A stretch of DNA of 58,002 nucleotides, taken from Floricoccus tropicus (GTDB lineage Bacteria > Bacillota > Bacilli > Lactobacillales > Streptococcaceae). Positions 8,438-18,756 of this stretch are shown here, one piece after another. The translations under genes and the position numbers were made by a program. The first letter of the stretch is position 1, and every line of letters starts with the position of its first letter. The DNA lies in assembly GCF_001832905.1 (NCBI RefSeq), contig NZ_MKIR01000001.1:246855-304856 (forward strand). The letters are read 5' to 3'. The notes below the pieces were generated by a model. It was not told the DNA's origin, made no database searches, and saw nothing but the letters and a program-made list of their open reading frames with translations.

Positions 8438-8641
8438 ATGAAAATTAAAATTATTCCCGAAAAATGCATTGCATGCGGACTTTGCCATAGTTATGCACCA
8501 AATGTATTTGATTATTATGACGATGGAATCGTAAAATTCTATGATACAACTTTAGATAACCTTGATGTTTCAAATAATTATGAAAATCAAGTCAATCAAT
8601 CAATCAAAGATTGTCCTACACATGCGATTATAAGGCTTTAG
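8438..8641 (+). CDS. fer: Small [4Fe-4S] ferredoxin
   Basis: 67-aa single-cluster ferredoxin. Cysteines C10, C13 and C16 (CIACGLC) plus C59 followed by Pro (DCPTHAI) match the [4Fe-4S] ligand pattern of low-GC Gram-positive ferredoxins. It carries electrons in the cytoplasm; the partner enzyme is unknown. The 5' side has no Shine-Dalgarno, suggesting a leaderless message. Its last 14 nt overlap the end of the converging EbsA-like gene. Confidence 0.93.
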   Translation: MKIKIIPEKCIACGLCHSYAPNVFDYYDDGIVKFYDTTLDNLDVSNNYENQVNQSIKDCPTHAIIRL

Positions 8642-9128
8642 GGCCTTTTTTTCTATCTTTTTCATCCTTATAGATGTCAAAGTAGTCATTAACATTACCA
8701 ATAAGTTCAACTTCACCCATAAAATATTCATTAGATACTAAGGCGTCTAAAAAATATTTTTTTGTCCATTTCTTCATATAAAAGATTTTTCCATTTGGCC
8801 AGTTCTTTGAAAATATTTTTAAAGTATGCTTTGAAATATCAATTCTACTTATACCACTAATTGGATGTTTTCTAGGTAAGCCGGGTATACTTGAATATAC
8901 AAGCAACTCATCCTTATCATCACTTATCACAAAATATCTATGAATACCAATTCCAAATAGGACAATGAATACAAAGAAAAATGAAAGTGATGATTTTGAA
9001 ATTTTTGTATTTTCAAGCAAGAGAGCCATACTTATAAATATTGGAATAAATGCAAGACTCCAATATATTACGAAAAAACTCAGCTCAGGTTGCCAATGGT
9101 ATCTTAATTTTCCAAATACCTTTATCAT
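8628..9128 (-). CDS. EbsA-like membrane protein
   Basis: 166 aa with two membrane helices (about residues 17-38 and 47-66) followed by a hydrophilic domain of roughly 100 residues. Length, architecture and position between ferredoxin and pepT agree with the EbsA family of lactic cocci, first described with enterococcal aggregation substance; the biochemical function is not established. The ATG lacks a well-spaced SD (GGGGG lies 13 nt upstream). Family assignment is moderate. Confidence 0.65.
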   Translation of the reverse strand: MIKVFGKLRYHWQPELSFFVIYWSLAFIPIFISMALLLENTKISKSSLSFFFVFIVLFGIGIHRYFVISDDKDELLVYSSIPGLPRKHPISGISRIDISKHTLKIFSKNWPNGKIFYMKKWTKKYFLDALVSNEYFMGEVELIGNVNDYFDIYKDEKDRKKGPKAL

Positions 9129-9206
9129 TAATAAACAAAATCCCCCAGTCTGTCATTTTCAATATTATCATACCACAATTTATTATTAATAGTTATTGAT
9201 AATAGA

Positions 9207-10433
9207 TTATTCAGCATTTAATTTTGCAATTTCAATGATAGTATCAACTGCTTTTTCCATTGTTTGTAAACTTACAAATTCAAAACGACCATGCATGTTT
9301 TCACCACCAGCAAAAATATTTGGCGTAGGAGTTCCTAAAAACGAGATTTTGCTTCCATCAGTACCACCACGAACAGCTTCAATTACTGGTGTAATATCTA
9401 GATTCTTCATTGCTTTTTCAGCAAGTTCAATAATTGACATATCTTTTTCAATAACTTCAGCCATATTGTAGTATTGATCGTTAATTTCAGCCGTAACACG
9501 TGGAGTTTCAAAAGCCTTGTTCATTTCATCAGCAATTTGAACCATCTTAGCTTTCATATCTTCAAAAGTTTTACGATCATGATCACGAATAATATATACT
9601 GAATCAGCTTCTTCTGGCACACCTGATAAATCAAGTAAGTGATAGAAACCATCTCTACCCTCAGTCAATTCTGGACGAGCATTTTCTGGCAGTGCATTAT
9701 GGAAATCAATTGCAAGTTGCAAAGCATTAACCATTTGATCTTTAGCAGTTCCAGGGTGAACATTTTTCCCTTGGAAATGAAGTTTAGCAGATGCCGCATT
9801 AAAAGTTTCATATTGAAGTTCACCTAAAGGACCACCATCCATAGTATAAGCGAAATCAACATCAAAATCTTCTACATCAAATTTATCAGCTCCAATACCA
9901 ATTTCTTCATCTGGACCAAATCCAACACGAATTTCACCATGTTTAATTTCAGGATGTTTTACTAGGTAATCAATTGCTGTCATTATTTCCGCAATACCAC
10001 TCTTATCATCAGAACCTAATAGAGTAGTACCATCAGTAGTTATCAAAGTTTGACCGTGATAGTTATTCAAATTAGGGAAATCTTTTGGATCTAATGTAAA
10101 TTCAGTATCACCAAGCTTAAGCACACCACCATCATAGTTTTCTACGATTTGAGGATTAACATTTTCTGCATTGAAATCTGCAGTATCCATGTGAGCAAGA
10201 AAACCGATTTTACGAACATCTTTATCAGTATTGGCTGGAAGGCTACCAATTACATATCCATTGCTTTCAAGATAATGAACATCTTGTAATCCAACTGCTT
10301 CCATTTCCTTAGCAAGTTCATGCGCAAAAGCAACCTGGCTTTGAGTACTAGGCGTAGTTGTGCTATTTTCGTCTGAACGAGTATTAACTTTAACGTATTT
10401 AACAAAACGGTTTAATAATTCTTCGTATTTCAT
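9207..10433 (-). CDS. pepT: Peptidase T (tripeptide aminopeptidase)
   Basis: 408-aa M20 zinc metallopeptidase that removes the N-terminal residue from tripeptides in the cytoplasm. Visible motifs are [10 protein letters not shown] (zinc His and Asp), [23 protein letters not shown] with the catalytic and zinc-binding Glu, and [12 protein letters not shown] near the C-terminus. The ATG overlaps the alkD stop by 4 nt (ATGA), with SD AAGGAAG inside alkD. Together with DtpT it fits a peptide-using lifestyle. Confidence 0.97.
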   Translation of the reverse strand: MKYEELLNRFVKYVKVNTRSDENSTTTPSTQSQVAFAHELAKEMEAVGLQDVHYLESNGYVIGSLPANTDKDVRKIGFLAHMDTADFNAENVNPQIVENYDGGVLKLGDTEFTLDPKDFPNLNNYHGQTLITTDGTTLLGSDDKSGIAEIMTAIDYLVKHPEIKHGEIRVGFGPDEEIGIGADKFDVEDFDVDFAYTMDGGPLGELQYETFNAASAKLHFQGKNVHPGTAKDQMVNALQLAIDFHNALPENARPELTEGRDGFYHLLDLSGVPEEADSVYIIRDHDRKTFEDMKAKMVQIADEMNKAFETPRVTAEINDQYYNMAEVIEKDMSIIELAEKAMKNLDITPVIEAVRGGTDGSKISFLGTPTPNIFAGGENMHGRFEFVSLQTMEKAVDTIIEIAKLNAE

Positions 10434-11074
10434 ATGTATTTACTTCCTTCTCTTATACTTAGTGGGCTTAGCCCTGCTCGGTTTTCTTTGATAAAATTGG
10501 TAACCCATTCAGGATTTGTCTTACTATAGTCCCTCAGGCTCCAACCTATTGCCTTATTAATGAAAAATTCAGTCTGATTAAGGTTGTTTTTTATTATTTG
10601 ACCTAATAAATCTGGCTTAGTTTTTTCTTTTCTAGTTAATTGATGGTCTATCGCTAATCGTCGAAGCCAAAAGTTACTATCTTTACTCCACTCTAGCATC
10701 AATTTATCCTGTTCTGGATTTCTGAGTACAATATCTCCGATTATCCTGTCAAAAATATCAATTGAATCCCACCATGACTTTTGAAGTGCTAACTCTTTTA
10801 ATTTTGGAATGTCCTGGACTTGCAAATACTTTTTATTAGACTTTAAGTAATCTAGTGCTAGGTATTGAAATTCACGCTCTGACTTATTCCATGCTTTTTC
10901 GATAAATTCCCAATCTATATCAGGACCTTTGATTGACTTAAGAAAATCTTTTGAGATGTCCCGCCTTTTAGGACTTTTTATTCCTAAAAAAGGAAAATTG
11001 TTTTTCATGTAAGCTGACATTTTTTGTGCATTTTCTGAGTTTGCACTCTCATAAAATTCATCAAATATTTTCAT
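10430..11074 (-). CDS. DNA alkylation repair protein, AlkD-like
   Basis: 214-aa all-helical HEAT-like repeat protein of the AlkC/AlkD DNA glycosylase superfamily. AlkD removes positively charged alkylated bases such as 3- and 7-methylpurines. The segment [10 protein letters not shown] carries a Trp and an Asp, and FWLRRLAID an Arg, in the positions expected for the AlkD Trp-Asp-Arg pocket. It is coupled to pepT by a 4-nt overlap. Confidence 0.85.
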   Translation of the reverse strand: MKIFDEFYESANSENAQKMSAYMKNNFPFLGIKSPKRRDISKDFLKSIKGPDIDWEFIEKAWNKSEREFQYLALDYLKSNKKYLQVQDIPKLKELALQKSWWDSIDIFDRIIGDIVLRNPEQDKLMLEWSKDSNFWLRRLAIDHQLTRKEKTKPDLLGQIIKNNLNQTEFFINKAIGWSLRDYSKTNPEWVTNFIKENRAGLSPLSIREGSKYI

Positions 11075-11178
11075 TTTTCACCACCAATATTTTCGTGAAT
11101 TTATCTACTATTTCATTTTCATATTCTATCAAAAATTTACTAATTTTAATAGTTAGACCTTAGAATTATTTATCTAAT

Positions 11179-11961
11179 TTAAAGTGTAATAAATGGATTG
11201 GTATTAGCTTTACTTTCTATAATCTCTACCCCACTAGTTAACTGTCTTAATTTTCCTGCCACTAATGGAATAAAATCTTTTTCTATATAATGACCTGGGT
11301 CTAAGACAATCACTCCTGAACTTATCATATCATGAGCTGAATGGTAGTAAACATCTCCAGTAATAAATAAATCAGCTTTTTTATCAAGAGCATCTTTGAA
11401 GAAACTACCACCCGTTCCACCACAAATTGCAACACGTGAGATTTCTCTATTCAAGTCTTTTTCATAAGAAACTAAACGAATATCATCTAAATCAAATGCT
11501 TTTTTCGTTTTATCAATGAATTCACCTAAAGTCTGCTTTTCAATATTTCCAATACGACCAATTCCATTATTGTCAGATGTTTGTGATAAAAACTCTGTAT
11601 CGTTAATATCTAGAAGCTGACAGAAATAATCATTTATACCACCATCTACAATATCAATATTCGTATGACTAATATAGACTGAAATTCCTGCTTGAATCAA
11701 ATCAAGAATTAATTTTTGTTGAGTATCTTCTTCAACTAAGGTTGACACTGGTCTAAAAATTAGAGCATGTTTTGCCAAAATACAATCTACATTGTTTTCA
11801 ATTGCTTCAGCAACTGTATCTTCTCTTATGTCCAAAGTAACTAATATTTTTTTGAATTCTTTATCTAAAGTCCCTACTTGTAAACCGACTGCATCATCTT
11901 TCATAGAAAGTTCTTTAGGACAATAACTTTCGTATGCTTTAAAAAATTGATTACCGTTCAT
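11179..11961 (-). CDS. Nif3-like dinuclear metal centre protein
   Basis: 260-aa Nif3/YqfO family member (GTP cyclohydrolase I type 2 fold). Metal-binding candidates include KHALIFRP (the family form is often HHPLIF; KHA-IF occurs in streptococci), SHTNIDIVDGGIND, and the C-terminal ITGDVYYHSAHD and DPGHYIEKD. These proteins form hexamers with two metals per subunit; the reaction is unknown. It starts 1 nt after the trmK stop, so the two are co-translated; TrmK-Nif3 pairing is widespread in Firmicutes. Confidence 0.92.
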   Translation of the reverse strand: MNGNQFFKAYESYCPKELSMKDDAVGLQVGTLDKEFKKILVTLDIREDTVAEAIENNVDCILAKHALIFRPVSTLVEEDTQQKLILDLIQAGISVYISHTNIDIVDGGINDYFCQLLDINDTEFLSQTSDNNGIGRIGNIEKQTLGEFIDKTKKAFDLDDIRLVSYEKDLNREISRVAICGGTGGSFFKDALDKKADLFITGDVYYHSAHDMISSGVIVLDPGHYIEKDFIPLVAGKLRQLTSGVEIIESKANTNPFITL

Positions 11962-12645
11962 TTATAAATTCTCCTCTATAAATTGAATATTAGCTTCGAT
12001 TTCTTTTACTCTATGAGAATCTTGACTGTTTTCTCTTAAGTTTTTCAAGATTTTATTTTGTTTCTCAAGTTCTCGCATCCATTTTTTCTTAAATACCTGT
12101 GACTTTTCTTGATTTAAAAATGGTCCAAATTCTATTTGGGTTTCATTAAGATTACTTTCCCCATGCTTTGAAAAAATAACTTCATAAATTTTTCCATTTT
12201 CTTCAAGAATTACTTCATCCACAATTGAAAAACCATTTTCCTGTAACCAAATACGTAAATTTCTTTCACTATTATTAGGCTGGAGTACAAGATTATCAAT
12301 ACTATGTAGTTTTTCTTTTCCAGCATCTAAAATTTGAGATATTAGGCTCCCACCCATTCCAGCAATTGTTATAGTATCAATGTTATCTTCTTCGGTGAAA
12401 GCTTCAAGACCATTTGCAAGTCTCACATCTATTTTGTCTGACAGACCTTGACTTTTTACATTGGCAGCTGCACTTTGGTATGGTCCATCAACTACTTCAC
12501 CAGCAATTGCATAAGAAATCTTTCCATTTTTTAGCAGATTAATTGGTAAATATGCATGGTCACTTCCTACGTCAAGTAAACGAGAATTTTGTGGTACAAA
12601 GTCACCTACTATTTTAAGTCTATTGGATAATTTATCGTTGTTCAT
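11962..12645 (-). CDS. trmK: tRNA (adenine(22)-N(1))-methyltransferase TrmK
   Basis: 227-aa SAM-dependent methylase of the COG2384 family; TrmK methylates N1 of A22 in the tRNA D-arm. Motif I reads LLDVGSDHAYLPINLL (residues about 19-34) and the catalytic-type motif is TITIAGMGG. A lysine-rich helical C-terminus probably holds tRNA. It overlaps the end of nth by 14 nt, within the dnaD-nth-trmK-nif3 run. Confidence 0.93.
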   Translation of the reverse strand: MNNDKLSNRLKIVGDFVPQNSRLLDVGSDHAYLPINLLKNGKISYAIAGEVVDGPYQSAAANVKSQGLSDKIDVRLANGLEAFTEEDNIDTITIAGMGGSLISQILDAGKEKLHSIDNLVLQPNNSERNLRIWLQENGFSIVDEVILEENGKIYEVIFSKHGESNLNETQIEFGPFLNQEKSQVFKKKWMRELEKQNKILKNLRENSQDSHRVKEIEANIQFIEENL

Positions 12646-13291
12646 TTAAATTTTTCTTTCCGTATGCGCAATATGAATATACTGGACAAATATCACATTT
12701 AGGGCTTCTCGCCGTGCAATGATAACGCCCAAAAAATATTAATCTATGATGTGAGTCAACCCATTGATCTTCAGGCAACCACTTCATAAGTTTCTCTTCT
12801 ACTTCTGTCACACTCGCTGATTGCTTAACAATTGGCCAGCGCTTAGAGATGCGTTCCACATGGGTATCAACTGCAATACCTGGTATACCAAAGGCATCTC
12901 CCAAAACAACATTTGCTGTTTTTCTTCCGACACCAGGTAGGGTCTGCAATTCTTTTTTATCTAGTGGAATTTCTCCGTCATATCTTTCAATTAACTGTTG
13001 AGCTGTTTTAACAATATTTTTTGCCTTAGTACGATACAAACCAATGGTTCTTATTAAATTTTCAACATCTTCTACATCTGCATTTGCAAGGGATTTTGCA
13101 TCTGGGTATTTAGCAAACAAGCCAGGTGTAGCCTTATTTACTCCCTTGTCTGTTGCTTGAGCTGATAGTATTGTTGCAATTAAAAGTTGAAAGGGAGTAT
13201 CAGCAACAAGCTCTCCATGTGCATCTGGAAACATTTCAGCAATGATATCCATTACTTCTAAGAATTGCTTTTTAGTTAACATTTTTGCCAT
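12632..13291 (-). CDS. nth: Endonuclease III
   Basis: 219-aa bifunctional DNA glycosylase/AP lyase for oxidised pyrimidines. The helix-hairpin-helix is LPGVGRKTANVVLGD, the catalytic Asp lies in VDTHVERIS and the [4Fe-4S] cluster cysteines close the protein (C-x6-C-x2-C-x5-C). SD AAGGTGG precedes the ATG. It begins 20 nt after dnaD, the conserved dnaD-nth pair of Firmicutes. Confidence 0.96.
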   Translation of the reverse strand: MAKMLTKKQFLEVMDIIAEMFPDAHGELVADTPFQLLIATILSAQATDKGVNKATPGLFAKYPDAKSLANADVEDVENLIRTIGLYRTKAKNIVKTAQQLIERYDGEIPLDKKELQTLPGVGRKTANVVLGDAFGIPGIAVDTHVERISKRWPIVKQSASVTEVEEKLMKWLPEDQWVDSHHRLIFFGRYHCTARSPKCDICPVYSYCAYGKKNLNEQR

Positions 13292-13311
13292 GAATTTCTA
13301 CCACCTTTCTC

Positions 13312-13992
13312 TTAATTTTTCTTCCACTGACCTGTTGGAATATGGAAACTTGGTCCACTAGGATTTGAATTTCTAGTATCTGCCAAATTCCTTTCTTCTC
13401 TTTTTCGGCTAATATCGCTTTCCGACTTAATTCCTTCACCACGCCAGTTACGTAGGATAGCTCTAATATAATTGAGGCTAACCTTGCGATTAAGTACAGC
13501 TTCACGAAGGGCTAATTTAATCAGAGGAATTTCAAAGTCATCTTCCTCAATCCAATTTCGTATTTCTTCAGCCTGAAAGGGGGTAATCGTGCCCATTTCC
13601 TGTTCAAAACTCTGCATAAGATCTCTGAACTGATCTTCCGACACAGTTTTTTCATCAAGCACAAGTGGTATATTGTTTTCTTTTGCTTTTTGAATTTCAT
13701 CTAGCTTGGAAAAAGCATAATTTGCATCAAAGATTGTGTCAACAGAACCTGCGACTTCAAGAATTGTAACCTTTAGACTTCCTGAAGATTGTAAATTTTT
13801 AATAGCTGTATTTATTTCAACCAAATCACGATTAAGTGCTGCGGCGATTGTACTTGGTGCGACATCAGAATTTTCATAGAAGAAAAGCCAAACGACAAAA
13901 TCAAGCTCACTTGTAAATAATATATGAAAATTGCTTAATAATTCATGTGGAAGGACAACATGTCCTGCCTTATATTCTTCAAAATATGACAT
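13312..13992 (-). CDS. dnaD: DNA replication initiation protein DnaD
   Basis: 226 aa from the ATG at 13992, chosen over upstream in-frame codons because GGAG lies 5-6 nt before it and MSYFEEYKAG is the natural N-terminus. The N-terminal winged helix (about 1-110) and the C-terminal DnaB2-type domain (about 130-200, with IRNWIEEDDFEIPLI and ILRNWRGEGI) mark DnaD, which remodels DNA and helps load the replicative helicase at oriC and at restarts. First gene of the nth-trmK-nif3 cluster. Confidence 0.93.
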   Translation of the reverse strand: MSYFEEYKAGHVVLPHELLSNFHILFTSELDFVVWLFFYENSDVAPSTIAAALNRDLVEINTAIKNLQSSGSLKVTILEVAGSVDTIFDANYAFSKLDEIQKAKENNIPLVLDEKTVSEDQFRDLMQSFEQEMGTITPFQAEEIRNWIEEDDFEIPLIKLALREAVLNRKVSLNYIRAILRNWRGEGIKSESDISRKREERNLADTRNSNPSGPSFHIPTGQWKKN

Positions 13993-14072
13993 TTTATCTC
14001 CATTTAATAACTCTATAAAATGGGCATATAAACCCAATTATCTATAACATTCATTATACCAAAATTCAAAGC

Positions 14073-14099
14073 AAAAAATCGCCCAAATAGACGATTTTT
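14073..14099 (-). terminator. Terminator of the rnz-SDR-recJ-apt operon
   Basis: AAAAATCG (14074-14081) pairs with CGATTTTT (14092-14099) and is followed on the minus strand by six T residues. Confidence 0.7.
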
Positions 14100-14113
14100 A
14101 AACTTATTTATTA

Positions 14114-14626
14114 TTAATAATGCATAAGAACTTTATAGTCATAATCTCCAATTGCTTCACGACCTTTAAGTTCGTCAAGTTCGATTAGAAAGGCACAACC
14201 TGCTACTACTCCACCAAGTGCTTCAATCATTTCGATTGTAGCCTTAACAGTACCACCTGTTGCAAGTAAATCATCAACTATAAGTACACGTTGTCCTGGT
14301 TTGATGGCATCTTTGTGCATTGTAAGTGTATCTAGACCATACTCTTTTTCGTAATCAGCTGAAATTACTTCACGAGGAAGTTTTCCTGGTTTACGAACTG
14401 GTGCAAAACCAATACCTAATTCAAAGGCAACTGGACATCCAACAATAAATCCACGCGCTTCAGGTCCTACAATCATGTCGATTTCTTTATCAGTTGCATA
14501 CTGAACAATCTCACGAATTGCATAGCTATATGCATTTCCATCAGCCATCAGAGGTGAAATATCACGGAAAGTAACACCTTCTTGTGGATAATTAGGGATA
14601 CTAGCAACATAGTCTTTAAGATTCAT
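14114..14626 (-). CDS. apt: Adenine phosphoribosyltransferase
   Basis: 170 aa, full length. It converts adenine and PRPP to AMP. The PRPP-binding motif [13 protein letters not shown] is near residue 120, and the N-terminal [14 protein letters not shown] is typical. The ATG overlaps the recJ stop by 11 nt, with SD AAAGGAAG. The recJ-apt pair is conserved in streptococci. Confidence 0.97.
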   Translation of the reverse strand: MNLKDYVASIPNYPQEGVTFRDISPLMADGNAYSYAIREIVQYATDKEIDMIVGPEARGFIVGCPVAFELGIGFAPVRKPGKLPREVISADYEKEYGLDTLTMHKDAIKPGQRVLIVDDLLATGGTVKATIEMIEALGGVVAGCAFLIELDELKGREAIGDYDYKVLMHY

Positions 14627-16838
14627 TTTTTTCTTCCTTTAATCTATTATAAATTTCTTTGACAGGAGCAAGTGCAAAGAACTCCTGTATTTCTATCTTC
14701 TCTTTTAAATCCTGATAAATCTTACTCTCAGAGATTTCACGCTTTGGCGCTTCCTTATTGACAGTCATTACACCATCTTCAATATTTACAAATTCTAATT
14801 CAGCAAATACTTGAACCATTTTTACAAGTAGTTCATTTGGTATTCTCAAATATTGAGCAAGCGAAGGCAACTTATAACGTACATCAAACTCTGGGTACTG
14901 ATAAATTGTTTTATAGAGTCTTGCATATTGTTCTCTTGAACCAGGACCAGTCAAATAATATTCTACTTTAATCTGATTTTCAAAATAAATAGCTGAAAAA
15001 TTATGAGTCTGGATTAAATTCTTCAAGTTATCCAAAGAGTTTGGAATTTCTTTAAGGTACAATACCGAACCTATTATATCATTATTATCAATATTTTCCT
15101 CAAATATATATGCATTTGATGGAATTTCCGCTTTTTTAGATCTAATATCTATTAATTGTACGCCTTCTGCTCTTGCATCACAGACCATTAATTGGACATT
15201 TGTTGCACCATTCCATCTATTGATTGAAAGATTTACTGCTAGTTGACTTTCTACCTGTTGAAATTCCAATGCTTCTGCACCATGTCCAAAATACAAAGCA
15301 TCAACTTTTTTGTCACCTTGTTCAATTCTCAGTTTTAAATGAGCATTATTTTGTCCAAGTGTGCGAACATTAGTCACTTGATAATTTTCAACTAAAAAGC
15401 GTGGTCTTGCATTATCCATTCCAAAAGGAGCAAGACGATCAAGATTTTTCACTAGATCTAAGTCAATCTCACTCAAATCAAGCTTTCCATCAAGTATTAA
15501 TTGACCTTTTTTAGTCATATCGATATCATTTTCAGCAATGAAATTGACCATCGCTTCTTTTATGGCAGGTAAGTTTTCAAGCTTAAAGGTCATTCCTGCT
15601 GCTTGAGCATGTCCTCCAAAAGCTACAAATAAATCACGATGGGGATTTAAGGCATCAAAAATATTATAGGCTTCAATAGATCTAGCACTACCTTTTAAAA
15701 CCCCATTATCATTATTTAGCATAATGACCGGCTTATTAGTTTTTTCCAGAAGTCGTCCTGCAACAATTCCAAGAACTCCTGGGTGCCAATCTTCCTTATA
15801 TAGAATTTGAACTGGACTTTCATCAAGCATGGCTTGAGCTTCTTCCGTTATCTTTTCAACGATAGCCTTTCGTTCATTATTCTTTTCATCAATCATGCTG
15901 GCAATTTCTTGTGCCAACTCATCATCCCAACCAATTAATAGCTCGACAGCTGGATTTGGATCATCAAGACGCCCAAGAGCATTTAATCTTGGTGCAATTT
16001 GAAAGCCAACTGTTTCTTCGTTAATATCTTGAAAATCAACACCAGCTAATTTCATCAGTTCAAGCAGACCAACTCGCTCTGTATTAGCTAAAATTTGTAG
16101 ACCATATTTTACTAAAATCCTATTTTCACCGGTCAAACTAACCATATCAGCAATGGTTCCAATAGCTACGAGATCCAACATCTCAGTTGGAACATATTCA
16201 AGTAAAGCGCAGGCTAACTTGAAGGCAACACCGACCCCAGCTAGATGCTTAAATGGATAATTAGCGTCAGGGTGTTCTGGGTGGACGATGGCATATGCAT
16301 CGGGTAAAATATCTGGCATACTATGATGGTCAGTTACAATCACATCAACTCCGCAAGACTGGGCATACTCAATGGCATCTCTACCTGCCACGCCATTATC
16401 AACAGTAATAATTAAATTAATATCTTCATTGTCTATATAGTATTGATAGACGTCTTTATTTGGTCCATAGCCGTCTGTAAAACGATTGGGTAGGTACACA
16501 CTAGCTTCTGCTCCCAACTCATCTAAAGCTGTCTTTAAAACACTTGATGAAGTCATACCGTCTGCATCGTAATCCCCATAGATAAGGATATTTTCTCCCT
16601 GTTGAATGGCATAAAGAATACGATTAACAGCACGTTCCATATCATGAAGTAAAAACGGATCATGAAGATCTTCAAGATTTGGATTTAAAAATTCTTCCAC
16701 TTCCTCTTGATTATGAAAGCCACGATTCCATAAAATGCTTCCAGTTAAATCATCAAGTTTATTATCTTTTATTATTCTTTCGAACTCTGGATCATAAGAT
16801 TTCTCATTAATAATCCATTCATTGCTTGCTTGTATCAT
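14616..16838 (-). CDS. recJ: Single-stranded-DNA exonuclease RecJ
   Basis: 740 aa from the ATG at 16838. An in-frame TTG at 16859 would add 7 residues but has no SD, whereas GAGGTG lies 6 nt before this ATG. DHH-family motifs are [17 protein letters not shown] and VTDHH; the DHHA1 part carries [11 protein letters not shown] Firmicutes-type C-terminal extension (about 560-740) follows. RecJ degrades ssDNA 5' to 3' in recombination and repair. Operon rnz-SDR-recJ-apt. Confidence 0.95.
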   Translation of the reverse strand: MIQASNEWIINEKSYDPEFERIIKDNKLDDLTGSILWNRGFHNQEEVEEFLNPNLEDLHDPFLLHDMERAVNRILYAIQQGENILIYGDYDADGMTSSSVLKTALDELGAEASVYLPNRFTDGYGPNKDVYQYYIDNEDINLIITVDNGVAGRDAIEYAQSCGVDVIVTDHHSMPDILPDAYAIVHPEHPDANYPFKHLAGVGVAFKLACALLEYVPTEMLDLVAIGTIADMVSLTGENRILVKYGLQILANTERVGLLELMKLAGVDFQDINEETVGFQIAPRLNALGRLDDPNPAVELLIGWDDELAQEIASMIDEKNNERKAIVEKITEEAQAMLDESPVQILYKEDWHPGVLGIVAGRLLEKTNKPVIMLNNDNGVLKGSARSIEAYNIFDALNPHRDLFVAFGGHAQAAGMTFKLENLPAIKEAMVNFIAENDIDMTKKGQLILDGKLDLSEIDLDLVKNLDRLAPFGMDNARPRFLVENYQVTNVRTLGQNNAHLKLRIEQGDKKVDALYFGHGAEALEFQQVESQLAVNLSINRWNGATNVQLMVCDARAEGVQLIDIRSKKAEIPSNAYIFEENIDNNDIIGSVLYLKEIPNSLDNLKNLIQTHNFSAIYFENQIKVEYYLTGPGSREQYARLYKTIYQYPEFDVRYKLPSLAQYLRIPNELLVKMVQVFAELEFVNIEDGVMTVNKEAPKREISESKIYQDLKEKIEIQEFFALAPVKEIYNRLKEEKNES

Positions 16839-16861
16839 CGAAGACACCTCATTTGTCAAAA

Positions 16862-17623
16862 CTACTTAAGATTGAATAATCCACCAGCTAACATGTCACC
16901 AATGCGTGGAAAAAGTTGATAACTTTTAGCAGCAAATGTCATAGCTAGAGGTAAATTTACTTCTCTCTTCTTTTTACCGATTACATTTACAATCTTTTGT
17001 GCGACCTTATCAGGACTTAGAACAATGAAATCAACCTTTTTCAAATACTCCCCTGACGGGTCAGCTTTTGCAAAAAAATCAGTTTTTATTGGTCCTGGAT
17101 TGACTGTTGTTACAAAGATATTTGAATCTTTCAGTTCTAGGCGAAGTGCATCTGAAAAACCTACAACTGCATATTTTGTTGCTGAATAAATTGAAGATTG
17201 AGCAGTTGCCATCTTCCCAGCCATTGAAGCGATATTAATAATTTGGCCAGACTTTTGTTCAATCATACCAGGTAAAAATTGTTTTGTAATATTCATTAGT
17301 CCTAAAACATTAACGTCAAACATTGCAACAATTTCTTCATATGAAAAATTGATAAAATTCTTAAATTCGCCAAAACCTGCGTTGTTTATTAATAGGTCAA
17401 GAGCTCCAAAACGTTTTGAAATATTTTGACAGATTGTCTTTACCTGTTCATTATCAGTAATATCACACTCATATAGATGAATAGCACTATTATCTTTATA
17501 TTTTTCTACCAATGGTTCAATATTTCTTGATAACAAAATAATATTTTCAGCTTTTATCTTATCAACTAAGTGATTTGCTAAGCCACCACTTGCACCAGTT
17601 ATTAATACGTTTTTTAGCTTCAT
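16862..17623 (-). CDS. SDR-family NAD(P)-dependent oxidoreductase
   Basis: 253-aa short-chain dehydrogenase/reductase with Rossmann motif TGASGGLA (residues about 9-16), NNAGFGE, and the catalytic YSATK. A C-terminal hydrophobic patch resembles the DltE/YqjQ-type SDRs that sit next to rnz in streptococci. Substrate unknown. The ATG overlaps the rnz stop by 4 nt, so the two are translationally coupled. Confidence 0.9.
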   Translation of the reverse strand: MKLKNVLITGASGGLANHLVDKIKAENIILLSRNIEPLVEKYKDNSAIHLYECDITDNEQVKTICQNISKRFGALDLLINNAGFGEFKNFINFSYEEIVAMFDVNVLGLMNITKQFLPGMIEQKSGQIINIASMAGKMATAQSSIYSATKYAVVGFSDALRLELKDSNIFVTTVNPGPIKTDFFAKADPSGEYLKKVDFIVLSPDKVAQKIVNVIGKKKREVNLPLAMTFAAKSYQLFPRIGDMLAGGLFNLK

Positions 17624-18552
17624 TTTATTTCAACCTCTTCAAAATCACGTACTACATGACTATTTGGAAATATCTTTTTAGCTTCTTCCTCTAATCTCCA
17701 AGCCTCTGGTCCAACATAACGAGCGCTGATATGTGTTAAAAGTAACATTTTAACTTGAGCAGCAATAGCAATTTCAGCTGCTTGTTTAGTAGTTGAATGA
17801 GCATGATTTCGAGCTATTTTAGCTTCCTTCGCTTCATAAGTTGCTTCATGAACTAACACATCGCTTCCAATCGCCAAACGAATAGTATTATCAGTTCGAC
17901 GTGTATCTCCAAGAATTGTTACTACTTTACCTGGCTTGTCTGAGCCAATAAAATCACTTGCAACTATTACTCGTCCATCATCAAGTGTTACATCTTGTCC
18001 ATTCTTTATTTTTCCAAATAATGGTCCAAAAGGTACACCTGCATCTCTTAAAGCTTGTGCATTTAACTCACCAACTTTATCTTTTTCCACAACTCGATAT
18101 CCGTATGATATAATTCCATGATCAAGTACATCCATGTATACCTGAAATGTAGCATCTTCAAATATCATACCTGTATCTTCTACAGTCAGTTCATGGAAAT
18201 TAATACGATAAGGTAAGCGAGTTGCTGATAGCTTTAGACTTGTCAAAACATAATCTTTAATCCCTACTGGACCATATAAATCTAATTCTACTTGCTCATC
18301 ACCACTTAGAAATCCTCGACTTGACAAAAATCCAGGTAGTCCATAAATATGATCACCATGCATGTGAGTGATAAAAATTTTATTGATTTTCCGAGGTTTA
18401 ATCGTAGTATTAAGAATTTGATGTTGCGTAGCCTCACCACAATCAAACATCCAAATTTCATTTCTTTCATCCAAAAGTTTAAGCACAATACTTGTGACAT
18501 TTCTTTGCTTCGAAGGCATCCCTGCACCAGTACCTAAAAATTGTAATTCCAT
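17620..18552 (-). CDS. rnz: Ribonuclease Z
   Basis: 310-aa metallo-beta-lactamase-fold endonuclease that trims tRNA 3' trailers. The metal motif is [13 protein letters not shown] (residues about 61-73); later ligands lie in ILGDTRRT and LLTHISARY. Full length with an intact exosite-type insertion. It heads the operon with SDR, recJ and apt. A tRNA gene without an encoded CCA lies directly upstream, a direct type of substrate. Confidence 0.96.
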   Translation of the reverse strand: MELQFLGTGAGMPSKQRNVTSIVLKLLDERNEIWMFDCGEATQHQILNTTIKPRKINKIFITHMHGDHIYGLPGFLSSRGFLSGDEQVELDLYGPVGIKDYVLTSLKLSATRLPYRINFHELTVEDTGMIFEDATFQVYMDVLDHGIISYGYRVVEKDKVGELNAQALRDAGVPFGPLFGKIKNGQDVTLDDGRVIVASDFIGSDKPGKVVTILGDTRRTDNTIRLAIGSDVLVHEATYEAKEAKIARNHAHSTTKQAAEIAIAAQVKMLLLTHISARYVGPEAWRLEEEAKKIFPNSHVVRDFEEVEIK

Positions 18553-18571
18553 ATTTTCCTCAAATTTTCTA

Positions 18572-18643
18572 TCTGCCCTAGCGGAGTCGAACCGCTATCT
18601 CAAGAACCGGAATCTTACGTGATATCCATTACACTAAAGGCAG
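18572..18643 (-). tRNA. tRNA-Arg (anticodon CCG)
   Basis: 72-nt cloverleaf on the minus strand. Acceptor stem CTGCCTT/AGGGCAG, D-arm closed by GTG/CAC, anticodon stem TAAGA/TCTTG with loop TTCCGGT (anticodon CCG, reads CGG), T-arm AGCGG-TTCGACT-CCGCT, discriminator A. CCA is not encoded. It stands alone, just upstream of rnz on the same strand. Confidence 0.93.
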
Positions 18644-18709
18644 ATTATTTTTTTGTCGTACTCTTAATTCTACTAAAAAGACCATTTAAAAGCAAGATTC
18701 TAAAACTAT

Positions 18710-18738
18710 AAAAAATGCCTTACTAATCTTAGCAAGGC
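18710..18738 (-). terminator. Terminator of the 415-aa unknown gene
   Basis: On the minus strand GCCTTGCTAA pairs with TTAGTAAGGC (one mismatch, 18717-18738) followed by a T-rich run. Confidence 0.75.
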
Positions 18739-18756
18739 TCCAGTTTATTCTATAAT

